Positions 1 to 11,279 of a DNA stretch of 64,000 bases are shown here, piece after piece. The DNA is from Lates calcarifer. Its lineage: Eukaryota > Chordata > Actinopteri > Centropomidae. The position numbers and the translations under genes are program-made. Below the pieces are notes generated by a model that was not told the DNA's origin, did not search any database, and saw only the letters and a program-made list of their open reading frames with translations. The DNA lies in contig NC_066853.1 in NCBI RefSeq assembly GCF_001640805.2, positions 23,495,173-23,559,172 of the forward strand, in the 5' to 3' direction. Each line of letters opens with the position of its first letter. Positions within the stretch are counted from its first letter, which is position 1.

Positions 1-3000
1 AAGTATACTTCCATCCTTTTCATTATTCTCAACAGATGACTGGATCAAAAATGAGTTTTATCTGGTAACATTGCATATGGAATATAACATCAAAACCAAC
101 TGTGAGAGGCAGCTCTTGGATAAGAATCCTGCCATGATGTTTAGATCTTAATCTTCAATTAAACCCTCATTCAGCATTTCCTGACTAGCAGATTCATTGA
201 TCTTGGAAACTGGAGTGTGATAAAAATGGCCACTATGCTCTCTCAGAAAAACTGAAAACACTATTGTTTTTGAACGTATTATATTGGATTGGATTTAATC
301 ATATTATATAAGTTTTCATGTTATTGTGGTCACCCACTAAATATACCTTTCTGGTGTCAAAATATGCCACAATATTATTGAATATTATTGGAGATATTAT
401 GCGTGATGTTGAATATTGAAACTCCAGACATCCAATGATCTCTGTTGCTGTAGACCAGTGTTGGTGAAAGCCTACAATTCTGCCAGCATCCTGAGATCAC
501 AGAGAGCATTGTTGACTGTCACTCTGAGAACTCTGACTGAAGAACCTGTGATCTTTCTGGGGCTGCATCAAGATATTGCAGCACAATTTGCTGACCACTT
601 TATGTACCTCTGGGGTGTTGAGCGTGAAGGAAAAAGCACCAGCTAAAGAGAAAATATTGACAAAAGATATCTGGGTCTTCTATGTGGGAAAACATACCTG
701 TCAGCCAGAGGGGTAAACAGCAGTAGCTATGTTTACTGGAAGTGGCGTTTGACCTTTACGAGGTAAGTACTGCTGAGACAGAAGCTTTGTTTTGTCTTTT
801 AGATGATGACAATGTGGGAGAAGGGTTCTTCAACAACACAACAGGTTGTTTATGAAGAGATTTTGATCCAACATTAGCATGTTGGCTAACTAATTACAGC
901 CATTGTAGTTGTAACATGTTATGTTAGAAAGAAAAGCCCAGTTCACACTCCACTGTGTGGTGTTTCCCTGCTGCATGGCAGCTGGTCCCAGATGCCATCA
1001 TATCAGAGGGTAGGATAACATTAGCAGCTCTCTCCCACTCTTTGTTATATTTGGGTGAGTGCACTCCAGCAACTTCAGCCAATGTTACCTGAGCAATATA
1101 TTTGCCAGAAACAGTCATTACACCTCATCATTGCTTTTCCTAGTTAGATTGACTGGCTAGCTTGCAAGAGCTAAAAATCTGCCAGTAACAGTTAACATTT
1201 TGGCTATTAAAATTAATGGTTGCTGGCTAAAAATAAGAAGTCCGATTTTTTTCTACATCTGTCTAAAAAAAAAAAAAAGAAAAAATTTGTATTTCACTGA
1301 CTCACTGATACAATGAACAATACAGCCCTTCTGATGCAGACCTCTACATTGTTTTAACCACCGACTATGTATTTTTAAAAAATCCCCTAAATCTTTTTTT
1401 TTTTTTTTTCACTCAACAATGAGAAAAAGAACTTTGCATGACAAATCGTCCAAACATGTTAACATAGTTAAATGTTCATAGCTGTTTGGAGAGGCCCCAC
1501 TGGAGGACGGTGAAAATCCTCATGAGTGTTGAGGTGTAATATCATTTCAAGATGGGGATAAGGGGGCACATTTTCTCTCTTAGACTCACATTGGCAGGCA
1601 CCATCCAGCCAGTATTTTGTGAGATAAATCTGTCCCAAAGTGGTCGACCAACACACAGCCCAACTGACCAAACCAACCAACACTGCCATCCCTATCTACC
1701 ATCTCTGAAAATTAATTTCATGATGCATTTGTTTAGCAGACAAGTGATGAGCCACTATTACTAATCTGATGTTTGAATTGCTACTTTGAATGCTTAGTTT
1801 GAAGTTTAGAATAAAGAGGTACAACATCCTTAACATACCTTGTAGCCTCTCAGCCAGAGCAGTTGTTTTTGTCATAGTTTCGTCATTGTATGTCACAGTG
1901 TCAGAGATGTTTTTCAAGTAGCAGTATGTATGTTGTGGGTTCCCCTGGTATTTATCTAATTGGTATCCACTGTGGCCAAAGAGAGAAGGTGAATTCCCTG
2001 CAAGCAGAAACCAGGGAGCTCAAACCAGAGCTTTGGCTTCATCCCTGCAGATTTAAAAAACAGTCAGCTATCAAATCTTCTGTGATGCCAGGGCTCATCT
2101 CCTCTCTATTGCCTCTTTTTCCTATGTAAATGTTAAATAGTAAAGGAATATAGTTTATTTCAGCAACCTCCCATTTAGCCCCCCTGCTCCTTTACAAGTA
2201 TCCATGCTGTTTTCTGATGTGTCGCAGCAGAAAGAAGCTGTTTCTCAGAGATGCTGGTGGGGTAGCAGAGGAGGGAGGGGCAGGTTTATTTTTGTCTTTC
2301 AGAAAGAGGTAAACAACAAATATTCCCTCATGTGCCGACAACACAACATCTGCTCTGTGACTTTAAGATGGAGGAATGAGGCAGAGGCCTTATTCAAAAA
2401 CAGCAACATCAAAGCCCAGGACCATGAAAAGACATCAAGAAGCAACATAAGCTATTTTATAAGCAACCAAGTGTGGCTAGTTCTTGTATTCCTCAAACAA
2501 AAGTCAGTGAACCTAATAGTGTAACTTGGCAGCAATAATATGAGAATAGATGCTAATGTTCTAGGAAGCTAACAGAGGAAAGAAAGACGATGGTGCTCCC
2601 TTTTTTCTAATCTCTTCAGACAAGTGCTCTTTATCTGTTCTTAAACTTCTGTCTTTTTCTGGGTCTCATCAGCTGCCCTAGGCAAGAGAAGCAAGAAAGA
2701 AAAGAGATATGTGGAAAACATCAGAGAGAGAATATTATACACCATTGTGCCATTACTCTGATAAGGCTATGTTGCTGTATGTATTGTTACATTAGTAAGA
2801 CAGCTGATAAGAGAATACTGTAGGTGGTGAACAAAAGAGATCACCGTCTTTTAGAAACCATGAGACATTTTGTTATATAAAGGTTTAAAGAGGTTAAATC
2901 ACATATGGTCATCTCACTGCAATATGATAGAACAGTAACACTAATCCAGTAAAGTATGAAGACCCAGAATGTTCAATGATATTATGGAATAATTATATTA

Positions 3001-4137
3001 ATAAGTTGTATAAAATATAACAATTATCAGAGCTCAAGTCATTATTATAAAATCATATTTCACCATTCATATTTCATAACCGCATTTATCTGATTTATTC
3101 ATTTTACTAATGGCAGTTTTCAAAATGACACATTTCGTGTAACTTTTTATTTCACAGAACCATTTTTCATGACAGCATGACAGCCCCCTCACCTTCCAAC
3201 CAATCACAGTCTTTCTTACGCTGGCTAGTCTAACAACTGCAAATAAATTTAGCCAAGGGATTGTAAGGTGAAGGGGCAGTGAATGGTGCCATCTGTCATC
3301 AAAATAGACTTCTAGAGATGAGAATAAAAAGAAAACTGTTAATTTAAGAAATACAGGTAAGATTTCATTATGATTGTGATTACACAATTTGTTCATATGG
3401 TTATGATTTCATAATGTATGTTTTCTTTTTATCTTTTTGTTTGATAATGAACAGTTTCTGTGTAATTTGGCACATTTCATAAACAGCGCTGTTATCTGTG
3501 TAATGCGACAGATCTCAGCCATACCTCTAAAACCCTCTGTTCGAAGCCCCTCCTGTATTGTTTGCTACCTGTTTTGAATTTCCATATGTGCTAAAGGTTC
3601 TGCCAATTTCATTTAGATTTTACTAAACAGCCAAAGTAGTCTTATTGTTTCTGTTGTATTCTCCTCACAGAGCATCAGTAAATACGGATGACTCATCCTG
3701 CTATGGATACACAAATCAAAAAAACAGGAAAACACAACATGAAAATGGATTTGAGCACTGTTATATAAATGGTCAAATATCAAAATTAGCACCCCGGAGT
3801 CTTTTAATGGCTGTCTCACAAAAAATATTTTAGAAATATCAGGGTTTTTGTGTTCTTCCTTTCATCCCTTTCTCTCTCTCAGCAGCAAGCATTCACTCTC
3901 TGTGGCCATGTGTAAAGCTCCCAGACTGGTGCCACGGCTGTAAACATGCAGTTTTCAGAAATGAATGACTTCATTGTTTTCATCATTTCAGGGAAAGGTG
4001 ACAAATATGGTGGAGAAAATTTTGTGTATCTGCCTTGGTGTGCGATAAATGCGTCTGACTGTGACCTGATCTGGTGCCACATCTCACATTTCACAAAAGA
4101 GGAAAAAAAAAAAACTGATGCATCACACTATTCCCAG
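1..4137. other. Non-coding intergenic sequence, left edge
   Basis: I see no gene here. Open frames are short, lack recognisable domains and have no matching splice signals. The stretch is AT-rich with short A and T runs (for example near 1267-1280 and 1392-1410). It is the distal upstream region of scg2, so enhancers could lie in it, but nothing in the single sequence lets me point to one. Confidence 0.6.
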
Positions 4138-4164
4138 ACACACACACACACACACACACACACA
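4138..4164. repeat. (CA)n microsatellite
   Basis: A near-perfect CA dinucleotide run of about 13 units, located 30 bases left of a consensus CRE. Confidence 0.9.
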
Positions 4165-4193
4165 TAATCGACCAGAGGGGAGAGAAATGAGGC

Positions 4194-4201
4194 TGACGTC
4201 A
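4194..4201. promoter_or_regulatory. Consensus cAMP response element (TGACGTCA)
   Basis: The perfect palindrome TGACGTCA is the CREB/ATF binding consensus. Mammalian SCG2 is known to be driven through a CRE close to its start site. Here the site is about 3 kb upstream of the best candidate first exon, so it could be an enhancer, mark an alternative upstream first exon (a GTGAGT donor-like motif follows near 4425), or be chance. No TATA box is clearly placed after it. Confidence 0.35.
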
Positions 4202-5484
4202 AACGCTGAAACCCATTCACAACCTTTCCCTCTCCCTCTCCCCTCCATCCCCCCTCTCTACATTGTGCCTGCCAAGTCTCTGACAACCTGAGTTAAGGAG
4301 CAGAATTATTGGCTGTCAAGCCTGGCGGTAATGAATGGAGAGCAGCCGGTCAGTCAGCAGGGTACAAACACACAGAGAGAAAAGGTAAAGAGTGGAGAGA
4401 AGGTGATGCCTATGACCAGGAGAGGTGAGTGGTTGTCTGTAAAGAACACTTATGTAGGTACAGATCCTCGTGTGCTCTGGTGGGGCTGAGAACACACACT
4501 GTGATTTATTCATTTGAAAATGAAACATACAGCATCTTTCGTGTTTTAAAGTCCCTAAAAACATATTTACTCAGTCACCTTCTTACTACTCACAATGGGG
4601 TCCAACATGAACATATTTTTGCCACTTTTTGTTTTTTGACATGATAGATATTCTACCTTTAAGACCTGCTCTTCTCACTGCTTTGAAGTGGGCAGGGCTC
4701 AAATGAAAAAAAGGTGACATCACCAATCAGGATTTAGCAACATTTAATCAGAATCTGATTGACAGTTGTTGGGTTGTTTTATTTGCTGTCAATCAATTCT
4801 GATCAAACCACACCTGGCCCTGATGAGGCAGAGTAGTTGAGTGTCTTTAATTACTGCTTATCAAAGATAAACCTGATGATCATCATCAGTTGTTTGGTGA
4901 GGCTTTAGAAAGATCCCTCCAGAGCCACAGATACTTTATACAACTCTTTTCATGGTTACTAGTATAACTCCTCTTAATGAGTAAACTCGTTGTCATGTGT
5001 AAAACCAGCCGCTTTAAGATTGAAACCAAGTTTCCAGGTGTTTTAAGACAGAAATATGATCTACTTTTTTACCTGACTTGTAAGTCAAATTTCATGCTGC
5101 TAGTCCTTCATGGCATTATGCACCAAATTACTAGTATGAATTATATTGCAGGATGTATCGCTGTAACAGCAGAAAATCACAGCATGCACTGTCACAGTTT
5201 GCACAAAGCAAAGACAATGAACTTAATGGAGTTGAGCTGAGAAACTTAAATAAACTTTTGTTTAGTGACATCAGAGATCATGACAAATAACCTCCATTTT
5301 TACTGAAGGTCAGAGAAAGAGGGTAACTTCTAAAGTTTTATTATTTAGCATTGGCGTTGGTGTTTAAACTCCAACAAGAGTCACACCAGCCCTTTTACAT
5401 CACTTGTGATGAAACTGTAAGCTGAAAGTGACAGCAGATGTACCATTAACTGTGCTGGCCAAGGTTTCAGATTCAACATCTGAC

Positions 5485-5512
<28 letters not shown>
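5485..5512. repeat. Poly(A) tract, 28 bases
   Basis: An uninterrupted A run. It may be the tail of an old retroposed element, but I recognise no element body next to it. Confidence 0.85.
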
Positions 5513-5515
<3 letters not shown>

Positions 5516-6451
5516 GACCCCAAACAGTAGGGGGGAAAGAAGGGGAAATTAGTAATTGCCAGTAACAAATTTCTCATATGACCTGAGAGAAACCTTGTGT
5601 TTTTTTAGTGGACAGGCAGTGGAAATGGGGGTGGAACTGAGCTGTAATTGGTTTCTGTTTACCAGTAATCCTCCCACAGACACAACCACAAGCAATTAGC
5701 CAGACAGCTCAGGTTTTATCAGTACAAAGCTGGCACTGTGTGTGTATGCATGTATGTGTGTGTTAGTCATGAGGGAGAGTGTAATTAGGCTGAGGGAGAC
5801 ATGAGATTAAAATCAGCTCTTTTGTCCTGGTTTCCTTTGGTCTCCTGGTCCTAAAACATGTGGGATGATAACATTAGAAAGGTAGATGTTATTCTAAGGA
5901 AGGTTACTCTCACTGCAGAAATCAACATGAATCCATATCTAGAAGTTGTGAATGTGACAGACCTGAGCCTTAAACATGAAGTTCCTTTCTTCCTGTGTTT
6001 TTTTTTCCTCCACAATAATTCCAATTTTTTTTGAAACACCTGAAAACGTTTTATGAAAGGTTCTGTGTGTTTCTAAGTCCTCCATATTGACAGATTTTTT
6101 AAAAACGAATTTTTCCATTAAGGTGTTTTCATTGTATTTTAACAATTGGATGTTTTCTGAGTCACTGTGGGAAGAATCACAATCCTAAATCTGCTGAAGA
6201 GTCTTCCTTTTCCTGCATACAGAGAAGTATTTATGTAGTGCCACTGTGACAAAGCTGAAAATAACAAAGCTGTGCCGAATATCAGACAAGCAGGTCAGTG
6301 GAGGATAGTCTGAGCTCACGTCAAATACAGCGGCAAGGGTTTATGAATGGAACTGCGAGAAAACACATACACACACTCTGATCCATACTACACAAGATTT
6401 GACAGGCAGCCAAAAATAGAGACCACAGCGCGCCTGGCTGACGACGGAAGT

Positions 6452-6466
6452 GCTCTCTCTCCCCCT

Positions 6467-6500
<34 letters not shown>

Positions 6501-6509
6501 TACACACAC
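6452..6509. repeat. (CT)n/(CA)n compound microsatellite
   Basis: A pyrimidine-rich CT run passes directly into a CA run. It is low complexity, and open frames across it on both strands are artefacts. Confidence 0.9.
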
Positions 6510-7136
6510 TCCTCTGCAGTCCCTCTGTCACCCCGCCCGTCTCAGGCTTTGGCGGAGTCCATATGTGAGTCATCGGTGGACTTTAACTGTCGCTGTCCCC
6601 CAGTGCCGCAGCAGAGACACAACAGCAGTCAATGACAAAAGCCGCTCAACAGTCAGTGCTTCAGTGTTAAATGTTACACGGCCATTAACCTATGATACTG
6701 TCAATGTAGAAACTAAAACAACACGGAGGCAAAATGAATCATTACCATCATATATTAAGCGTTTATCAGCAATTTACTCAGCGATTTAGTGAGAAAAAAA
6801 AGGAGGAAAAACTAAAGGAGAACTAACCGAGTTTAAGGAGCTTTGCTTGTATCACTCACCACCACATGTGAAGACTTATGGTCTTATGCTCACAACATGT
6901 CGTTATGCTTAACAGGTTTATGAACTCCGTCAGATACTATTTCACATTATAGCGCACAGACAGGACAGTTACATCAGTCATTCAGTTACTGGTCCTAAAT
7001 ATAGCCTCATTATGAATTCATTCATCTCACCGTGAGCTGCGACAAAAGCCATTATGCACATGATGTACTGGGTCCAAACTATTTCAGTTCACATTCAAAA
7101 AGCGAAGCAGTGTTGTTTGGCCGACTCAAATTACCT

Positions 7137-7206
7137 GCGCGTGCGCGTATGCGTGTGTGTATATGTATTTGTGTGTGTGTGTGCGCGCGCGCGTGCGTGC
7201 GTGTGT
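7137..7206. repeat. Alternating purine-pyrimidine tract (GT/GC/AT)
   Basis: About 70 bases made almost wholly of GC, GT and AT steps, including a GCGCGCGCG core near 7183-7193. Such alternation is the classic sequence type for left-handed Z-DNA. It ends just upstream of the probable scg2 first exon. Confidence 0.8.
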
Positions 7207-7209
7207 TGC

Positions 7210-7351
7210 GTAGCTCTTCTCTCTCTGACGCACGAGTCAGGTGCTTCCTCTAATAGCATGAGGAGCTGTCCGCGGTGCTGAAACCAGACTCACAGCGAGG
7301 CAGAGAGATGCTCAGCTCACTCACGACCCTCCGTAGAAACTAATTACAAAG
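7210..7351 (+). other. scg2: Probable 5' untranslated exon of scg2
   Basis: A strong splice donor (AAAG then GTAAGA) ends this segment at 7351, and a good acceptor (CTCTGCAG at 8568) lies 9 bases before the scg2 start codon. Mammalian SCG2 also has a non-coding first exon and a single coding exon, so the arrangement fits. The left boundary is a guess because no TATA box is visible. If the exon is real it carries two short upstream open frames, 7258-7281 and 7308-7343, that could dampen translation. Confidence 0.5.
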
Positions 7352-7835
7352 GTAAGACTTGGTTGTTATTAATGGCTTGACCCACATTATAACACTTTAA
7401 ATATGTTTCTATCACACTTCATATGAATACAGAGTTTTTTTTTTTATTACTTAAGCTAGCTTCTGTTACAGTAGCTGTTTGCCAACCTGATGCACCGCCA
7501 CAGATGTTGAGGAGAAGAGGTTGCGCTGTGCTGCCCGCAGTGTTTCTTTGTTCTCATTCGCATCGTATCATTTTGAAATGTTTGCGCTTTGTAGCTTATA
7601 ATTTTCTTTCACACGATCTTACTTGTAAAAACAAATTAGTACGTGAACTTCTCCAATTTAAATTCAGGCTTGAAAAACGAACCAAAAAGTAAACATGGCA
7701 AAATGACAACAACGGCTTATGAAGTCGTCGCTTCTGGTCTGTTTACATTGCTCTCAAATGTTGGAAGAAGTTCCTGTCAAAATGTCAAAATATCAATATT
7801 CTGTTTATTATATGTATATATTATGTTTATTATGT

Positions 7836-7838
<3 letters not shown>

Positions 7839-7905
<67 letters not shown>
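7839..7905. repeat. (CA)n(TA)n compound microsatellite in scg2 intron 1
   Basis: About 20 CA units run directly into about 14 TA units. The tract lies in the presumed single scg2 intron (7352-8568). Such tracts are highly mutable and would make a polymorphic marker. Confidence 0.9.
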
Positions 7906-7908
<3 letters not shown>

Positions 7909-8576
7909 CATGTGTATTTTTTTCGCATGTTAATAAAAACAGTAGAGCAGCCCAGAGCAGTTCGTTTAAAGACAATATTATTCAATTATTATTATGAGTT
8001 TAATAATAATAAATAAATAAATAAATACTTGGAGTTAAAAGAAGCGGTTCCATGAGAACATCAGCCTTACCGGGTTGCCTTGACAACGGAGCCGTGACTC
8101 ACGGTGAGCAGTAATTTGACGACTAATGAGATTTGCACGGGAGCTGAATGCCGCTGCTGTTACTGCTGCTGGCGCACAGGCGGCGGGATTCCATTATTAT
8201 TATTAGTAGTAGTAGTTGTTGTTGATGCTGTTTTAATCGTCATCATCACCATCATCATAATAAGATAGTAGGTTTATTGATTGGATTTCGTCAAGCAGAT
8301 TTTCAGATTTGATCATTTCAAATCAATATTGTAAAGATAAATTTAGGTGTTTCAAAGTAAAGCACAAGTCATAGATCAGACTTGATCTCCAACCTGATCT
8401 CCAGGCTTTAAATCTATCGATCTGTGATGTCATCATCAGACCAGACATTTAAAGTGATGATAAGAGCAAAAGACGTGAGAGAGTTGCCACAGCCGGAACT
8501 GCTGCGAACCCGTTAGCTTAATGTATAAAGGTCAGTGCTGACTTGTTTACTGTGTCTTTCCTCTGCAGGTGTCACC

Positions 8577-10502
8577 ATGCCGTCACTCTCTGAGACCTCC
8601 ACAACAACCAAACACTTCCTCATCTGTTTTACCAACCTCCCCTTAATCCTCCTCTTCCTCAGTTCCTCTGGTGTTCACGGGGTGCCACTCAGAGAGCACA
8701 GACTGCGGGGAAGTGAATCAGACTCCCAGAGAGGAAATGTCCACCAGACTCCTAATGTTGACATGCTCAAAGCCTTGGAGTACATTGAGAACCTCCGTCA
8801 GAGAACCGGCACAGACTCCCAGCAGCACAATCCTCTCTCTGCAGGGTACGATGCCAGCCACATGGATGACGCTGAGAAGCTGCGTGCGATGCTGAGACTG
8901 GCATCTAATCCCGTGCAGAGTAAAGATGAGGATGAGGAGGAGGGAAGGGAGGATAAGAGTGAAGAGCTGCTCCAGGCCGTGCTCAGCACCCTCCAGCAGA
9001 CGGAAAAGGCCTCCAAGCCAGAGTCACTTCGCCCCAGCGCACAGGGAGAAGGCATGAAGGACAGCGTGTATCCCAGGGTGCAGCAGAAGCAACACAACGT
9101 CATGCTCCACAAGAAACTGCCTCTCATGTTTGAGGATGAGGAAGAGGGCGAGGGAGGTGAGGAAGAGGAGCACGAGGGGCCAGATATGGAGCGCGAGAGC
9201 CACTTCAAACGCACCAATGAGAACGTGGAGGAGAAGTATACACCTCAGAATCTGGCAACGCTGCAATCTGTGTTCGACGAACTGGACAAGCTGACAAGTG
9301 GGAAGACCACGCATAAACGGCAAGATGAGGACGATGACATGGAAGACGACGATGAGGAAGAAGACGATGATATGTTTGATGTCAGGAATGTGGCATACGA
9401 TGATGTAGGCGGGGATCTCGCACTCGACTGGGGCCCGCTCCAAGAACAGGGGGAAGAGGAGAGGGACAACAAACATGAGGTTGACCGGGGGCTTGATTAT
9501 CTCAATGACAATGATGAAGAGGACGATGAGGAAGATGAAGAGGAAGACGATGAAAGTTACCCAGTCAAGAGGTCAAAAGATCCAGATGATGTTGCCAACC
9601 TAGTGGACTATTATCTCCTGAAAGTGCTGGAGAAAACTGAGGAGGAAGAGCAGAAACGAGAGATAGAGGAAGAGGAGGAGGAGGAGGAGAAGAGGGCTGA
9701 GAGGAGAGTGGCTCAGACGCAGTACAGAGACAATATACTTCCACAAACCATCTACGAGTTCATTCAGATCTCCCAAAAATACCAGATTCCACCTGAGGAC
9801 CTGATGGACATGCTCAAAACCGGAGAACTGACAATTCAAGACAAGTCACGAAAGGGCAACAAATTAGCCTCAGCACAAAACAAGCTCTCTCAGATATCCT
9901 CAAAGAAGATACACAAGATTCCCGAGGCTAAATTCTACAACAGACGCCTGCCTGACAGTCAAAAATCCCCAGAGGAACTGAGGACAGAAGAAATCCTAAA
10001 CATCCTGGGGTTAGGGGGAACGGAGGATCGAGCTCCCGTCAGGAAGCAGAAGCAGTACAAAAGCTTGCTGTCACGACTTCACACTCAGCCTCTGGGGCGT
10101 TCAGGGGAATCCTCTCCCACTCAACGCCGCCTTCCCAGCACATTAAAGGACGACTATGATAACACCATGGATGAAGATGAACTGACAGCGTATTTAGCGG
10201 CTCAGATGCCGGCACAGTATCTGAACCCCGTGTACAGCAGCAACAACAACAAGGCAAGCCAAAAGCGAGACGAAGCTGGGCAGAGCATAACAAGCTCTTT
10301 TGAACAGGCCATACAGGACTATTTTGATCAGCTGGACTCAGATAAAAGCCCAAATGAAAAGAGACAGTCTGAGGACGGTGAGAGGAGCGGCGGCACACAA
10401 ATGCAAGGCTTTGAAAATGAGGCAGTGATGAAACTGCTGAGTTACCTGAACCCAGAAACTGAAGAAAGTGATACTGATAGCAAAACTGCCCAAGGAATAT
10501 AA
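8577..10502 (+). CDS. scg2: Secretogranin II (neuropeptide precursor)
   Basis: A single-exon coding region of 641 residues. Secretogranin II is an acidic granin of dense-core vesicles that is cut at dibasic sites into peptides. I place the start at 8577 because a splice acceptor at 8568 excludes the in-frame ATG at 8535. A hydrophobic signal peptide covers about residues 13-35. Secretoneurin is plain at 213-246, between KR (211-212) and KR (247-248), with the conserved core [14 protein letters not shown] very acidic spacer (249-330), matching the EM66 position, ends at KR 331-332. Further dibasic sites include 372-373, 456-457, 517-518, 563-564 and 595-596. Human SCG2 is 617 residues by memory, so the length fits. 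The 34-residue secretoneurin resembles the fish 'a' form, so this may be scg2a; that paralogue call is from memory. Confidence 0.97.
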   Translation: MPSLSETSTTTKHFLICFTNLPLILLFLSSSGVHGVPLREHRLRGSESDSQRGNVHQTPNVDMLKALEYIENLRQRTGTDSQQHNPLSAGYDASHMDDAEKLRAMLRLASNPVQSKDEDEEEGREDKSEELLQAVLSTLQQTEKASKPESLRPSAQGEGMKDSVYPRVQQKQHNVMLHKKLPLMFEDEEEGEGGEEEEHEGPDMERESHFKRTNENVEEKYTPQNLATLQSVFDELDKLTSGKTTHKRQDEDDDMEDDDEEEDDDMFDVRNVAYDDVGGDLALDWGPLQEQGEEERDNKHEVDRGLDYLNDNDEEDDEEDEEEDDESYPVKRSKDPDDVANLVDYYLLKVLEKTEEEEQKREIEEEEEEEEKRAERRVAQTQYRDNILPQTIYEFIQISQKYQIPPEDLMDMLKTGELTIQDKSRKGNKLASAQNKLSQISSKKIHKIPEAKFYNRRLPDSQKSPEELRTEEILNILGLGGTEDRAPVRKQKQYKSLLSRLHTQPLGRSGESSPTQRRLPSTLKDDYDNTMDEDELTAYLAAQMPAQYLNPVYSSNNNKASQKRDEAGQSITSSFEQAIQDYFDQLDSDKSPNEKRQSEDGERSGGTQMQGFENEAVMKLLSYLNPETEESDTDSKTAQGI

Positions 10503-10515
10503 ATAAGGTTGCAAA

Positions 10516-10556
10516 TATATATACATACATACATATATATATGTGTGTGTGTGTAT
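10516..10556. repeat. AT/AC/GT simple repeat in scg2 3' UTR
   Basis: A mixed TA, CATA and GT repeat that begins 14 bases after the scg2 stop codon. Confidence 0.8.
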
Positions 10557-10580
10557 GTTTGGTGGAGGGAGAGGGTTAAA

Positions 10581-10603
10581 AATAAAGTATTTTAAAGAAT
10601 AAA
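10581..10603 (+). terminator. scg2: Proximal poly(A) signals of scg2
   Basis: Two AATAAA hexamers (10581-10586 and 10598-10603) lie about 80-100 bases after the stop codon. Use of these would give a very short 3' UTR; a later signal at 10897 would give a longer one. Confidence 0.6.
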
Positions 10604-10761
10604 ACATGCTGTCAACTTTAGTTATTCTGTAGATTTACAAAAGTTATTTATTAGCAGAAATATGAATGCTCAGACATTCATTTGATGCTTTTTTTTAAAT
10701 GTGTTGCTCAACAGCACTTAACAACCAGTACATGTGACTCACCAGCCTTACATTTCAACAT

Positions 10762-10809
<48 letters not shown>
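10762..10809. repeat. (CA)n microsatellite
   Basis: About 23 uninterrupted CA units, within the longer possible 3' UTR of scg2. Confidence 0.95.
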
Positions 10810-10896
10810 CCAAAATCAGTGTTGGATCCCTTAGATTCACTTGTGTTTTTTGGTAATTCTTTCTTAAATGTGGTCATATGTGACATACCTGATGTT

Positions 10897-10916
10897 AATA
10901 AAGCATTGACTTTATT
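10897..10916. terminator. Back-to-back poly(A) signals, scg2 (+) and ap1s3 (-)
   Basis: AATAAA at 10897-10902 reads on the + strand. TTTATT at 10911-10916 is AATAAA on the - strand and lies about 370 bases after the ap1s3 stop. The two convergent genes could end in the same 20-base segment and overlap at their tails. Confidence 0.5.
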
Positions 10917-11279
10917 TTTTCCTTACTGTGTAGTGTTTCTTCATTTACTCACCATCATACAATGCATTGCTTTAAACAGAAATGTGCCATTTTGCCTCCC
11001 ATGTCTTACTGGAGTTGCAAGAACATATGTAAATATTAAAAAAATATATTTGGATAAATTGGAAACAAAACTGTTTTCAGTCACATCTCCTGTCATATAC
11101 CCTGAGATTAATGAATATAAGATTTAAAAGGCACTTACAAATGCAAACTTAATAGCAAATCTTAAAACTATAGTATGACATGAAAGATCAGCAGGAATGT
11201 GGTTATTGTATGTCCACAGCATTAGTCACTAATAATAAACCTTTTGGTTCAAGTCTTGAACTCCTCATCTTCTCTCGGC

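Larger units (their letters stand above)
4202..7136. other. Non-coding upstream region of scg2
   Basis: No gene is recognised. The stretch holds a poly(A) run (5485-5512), a CT/CA repeat (6452-6509) and a moderately CpG-containing segment around 6420-6640. Short open frames over the repeats are translation artefacts. Confidence 0.6.

Noticed and set aside
416..646. 76-codon open frame on + near the left edge
   Set aside because: No domain, no splice partners, and no similarity I recognise; length is within chance expectation.
7643..7997. Open frames rich in Thr-His and Tyr-Ile over CA/TA repeats (also at 22.4, 30.1 and 37.2 kb)
   Set aside because: Translations of dinucleotide repeats, not genes.
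9024..9476. Long antisense open frames over scg2 (also 10039-10530)
   Set aside because: They are mirror frames of the Glu/Asp-rich scg2 coding sequence, which lacks stop codons on the opposite strand for compositional reasons.
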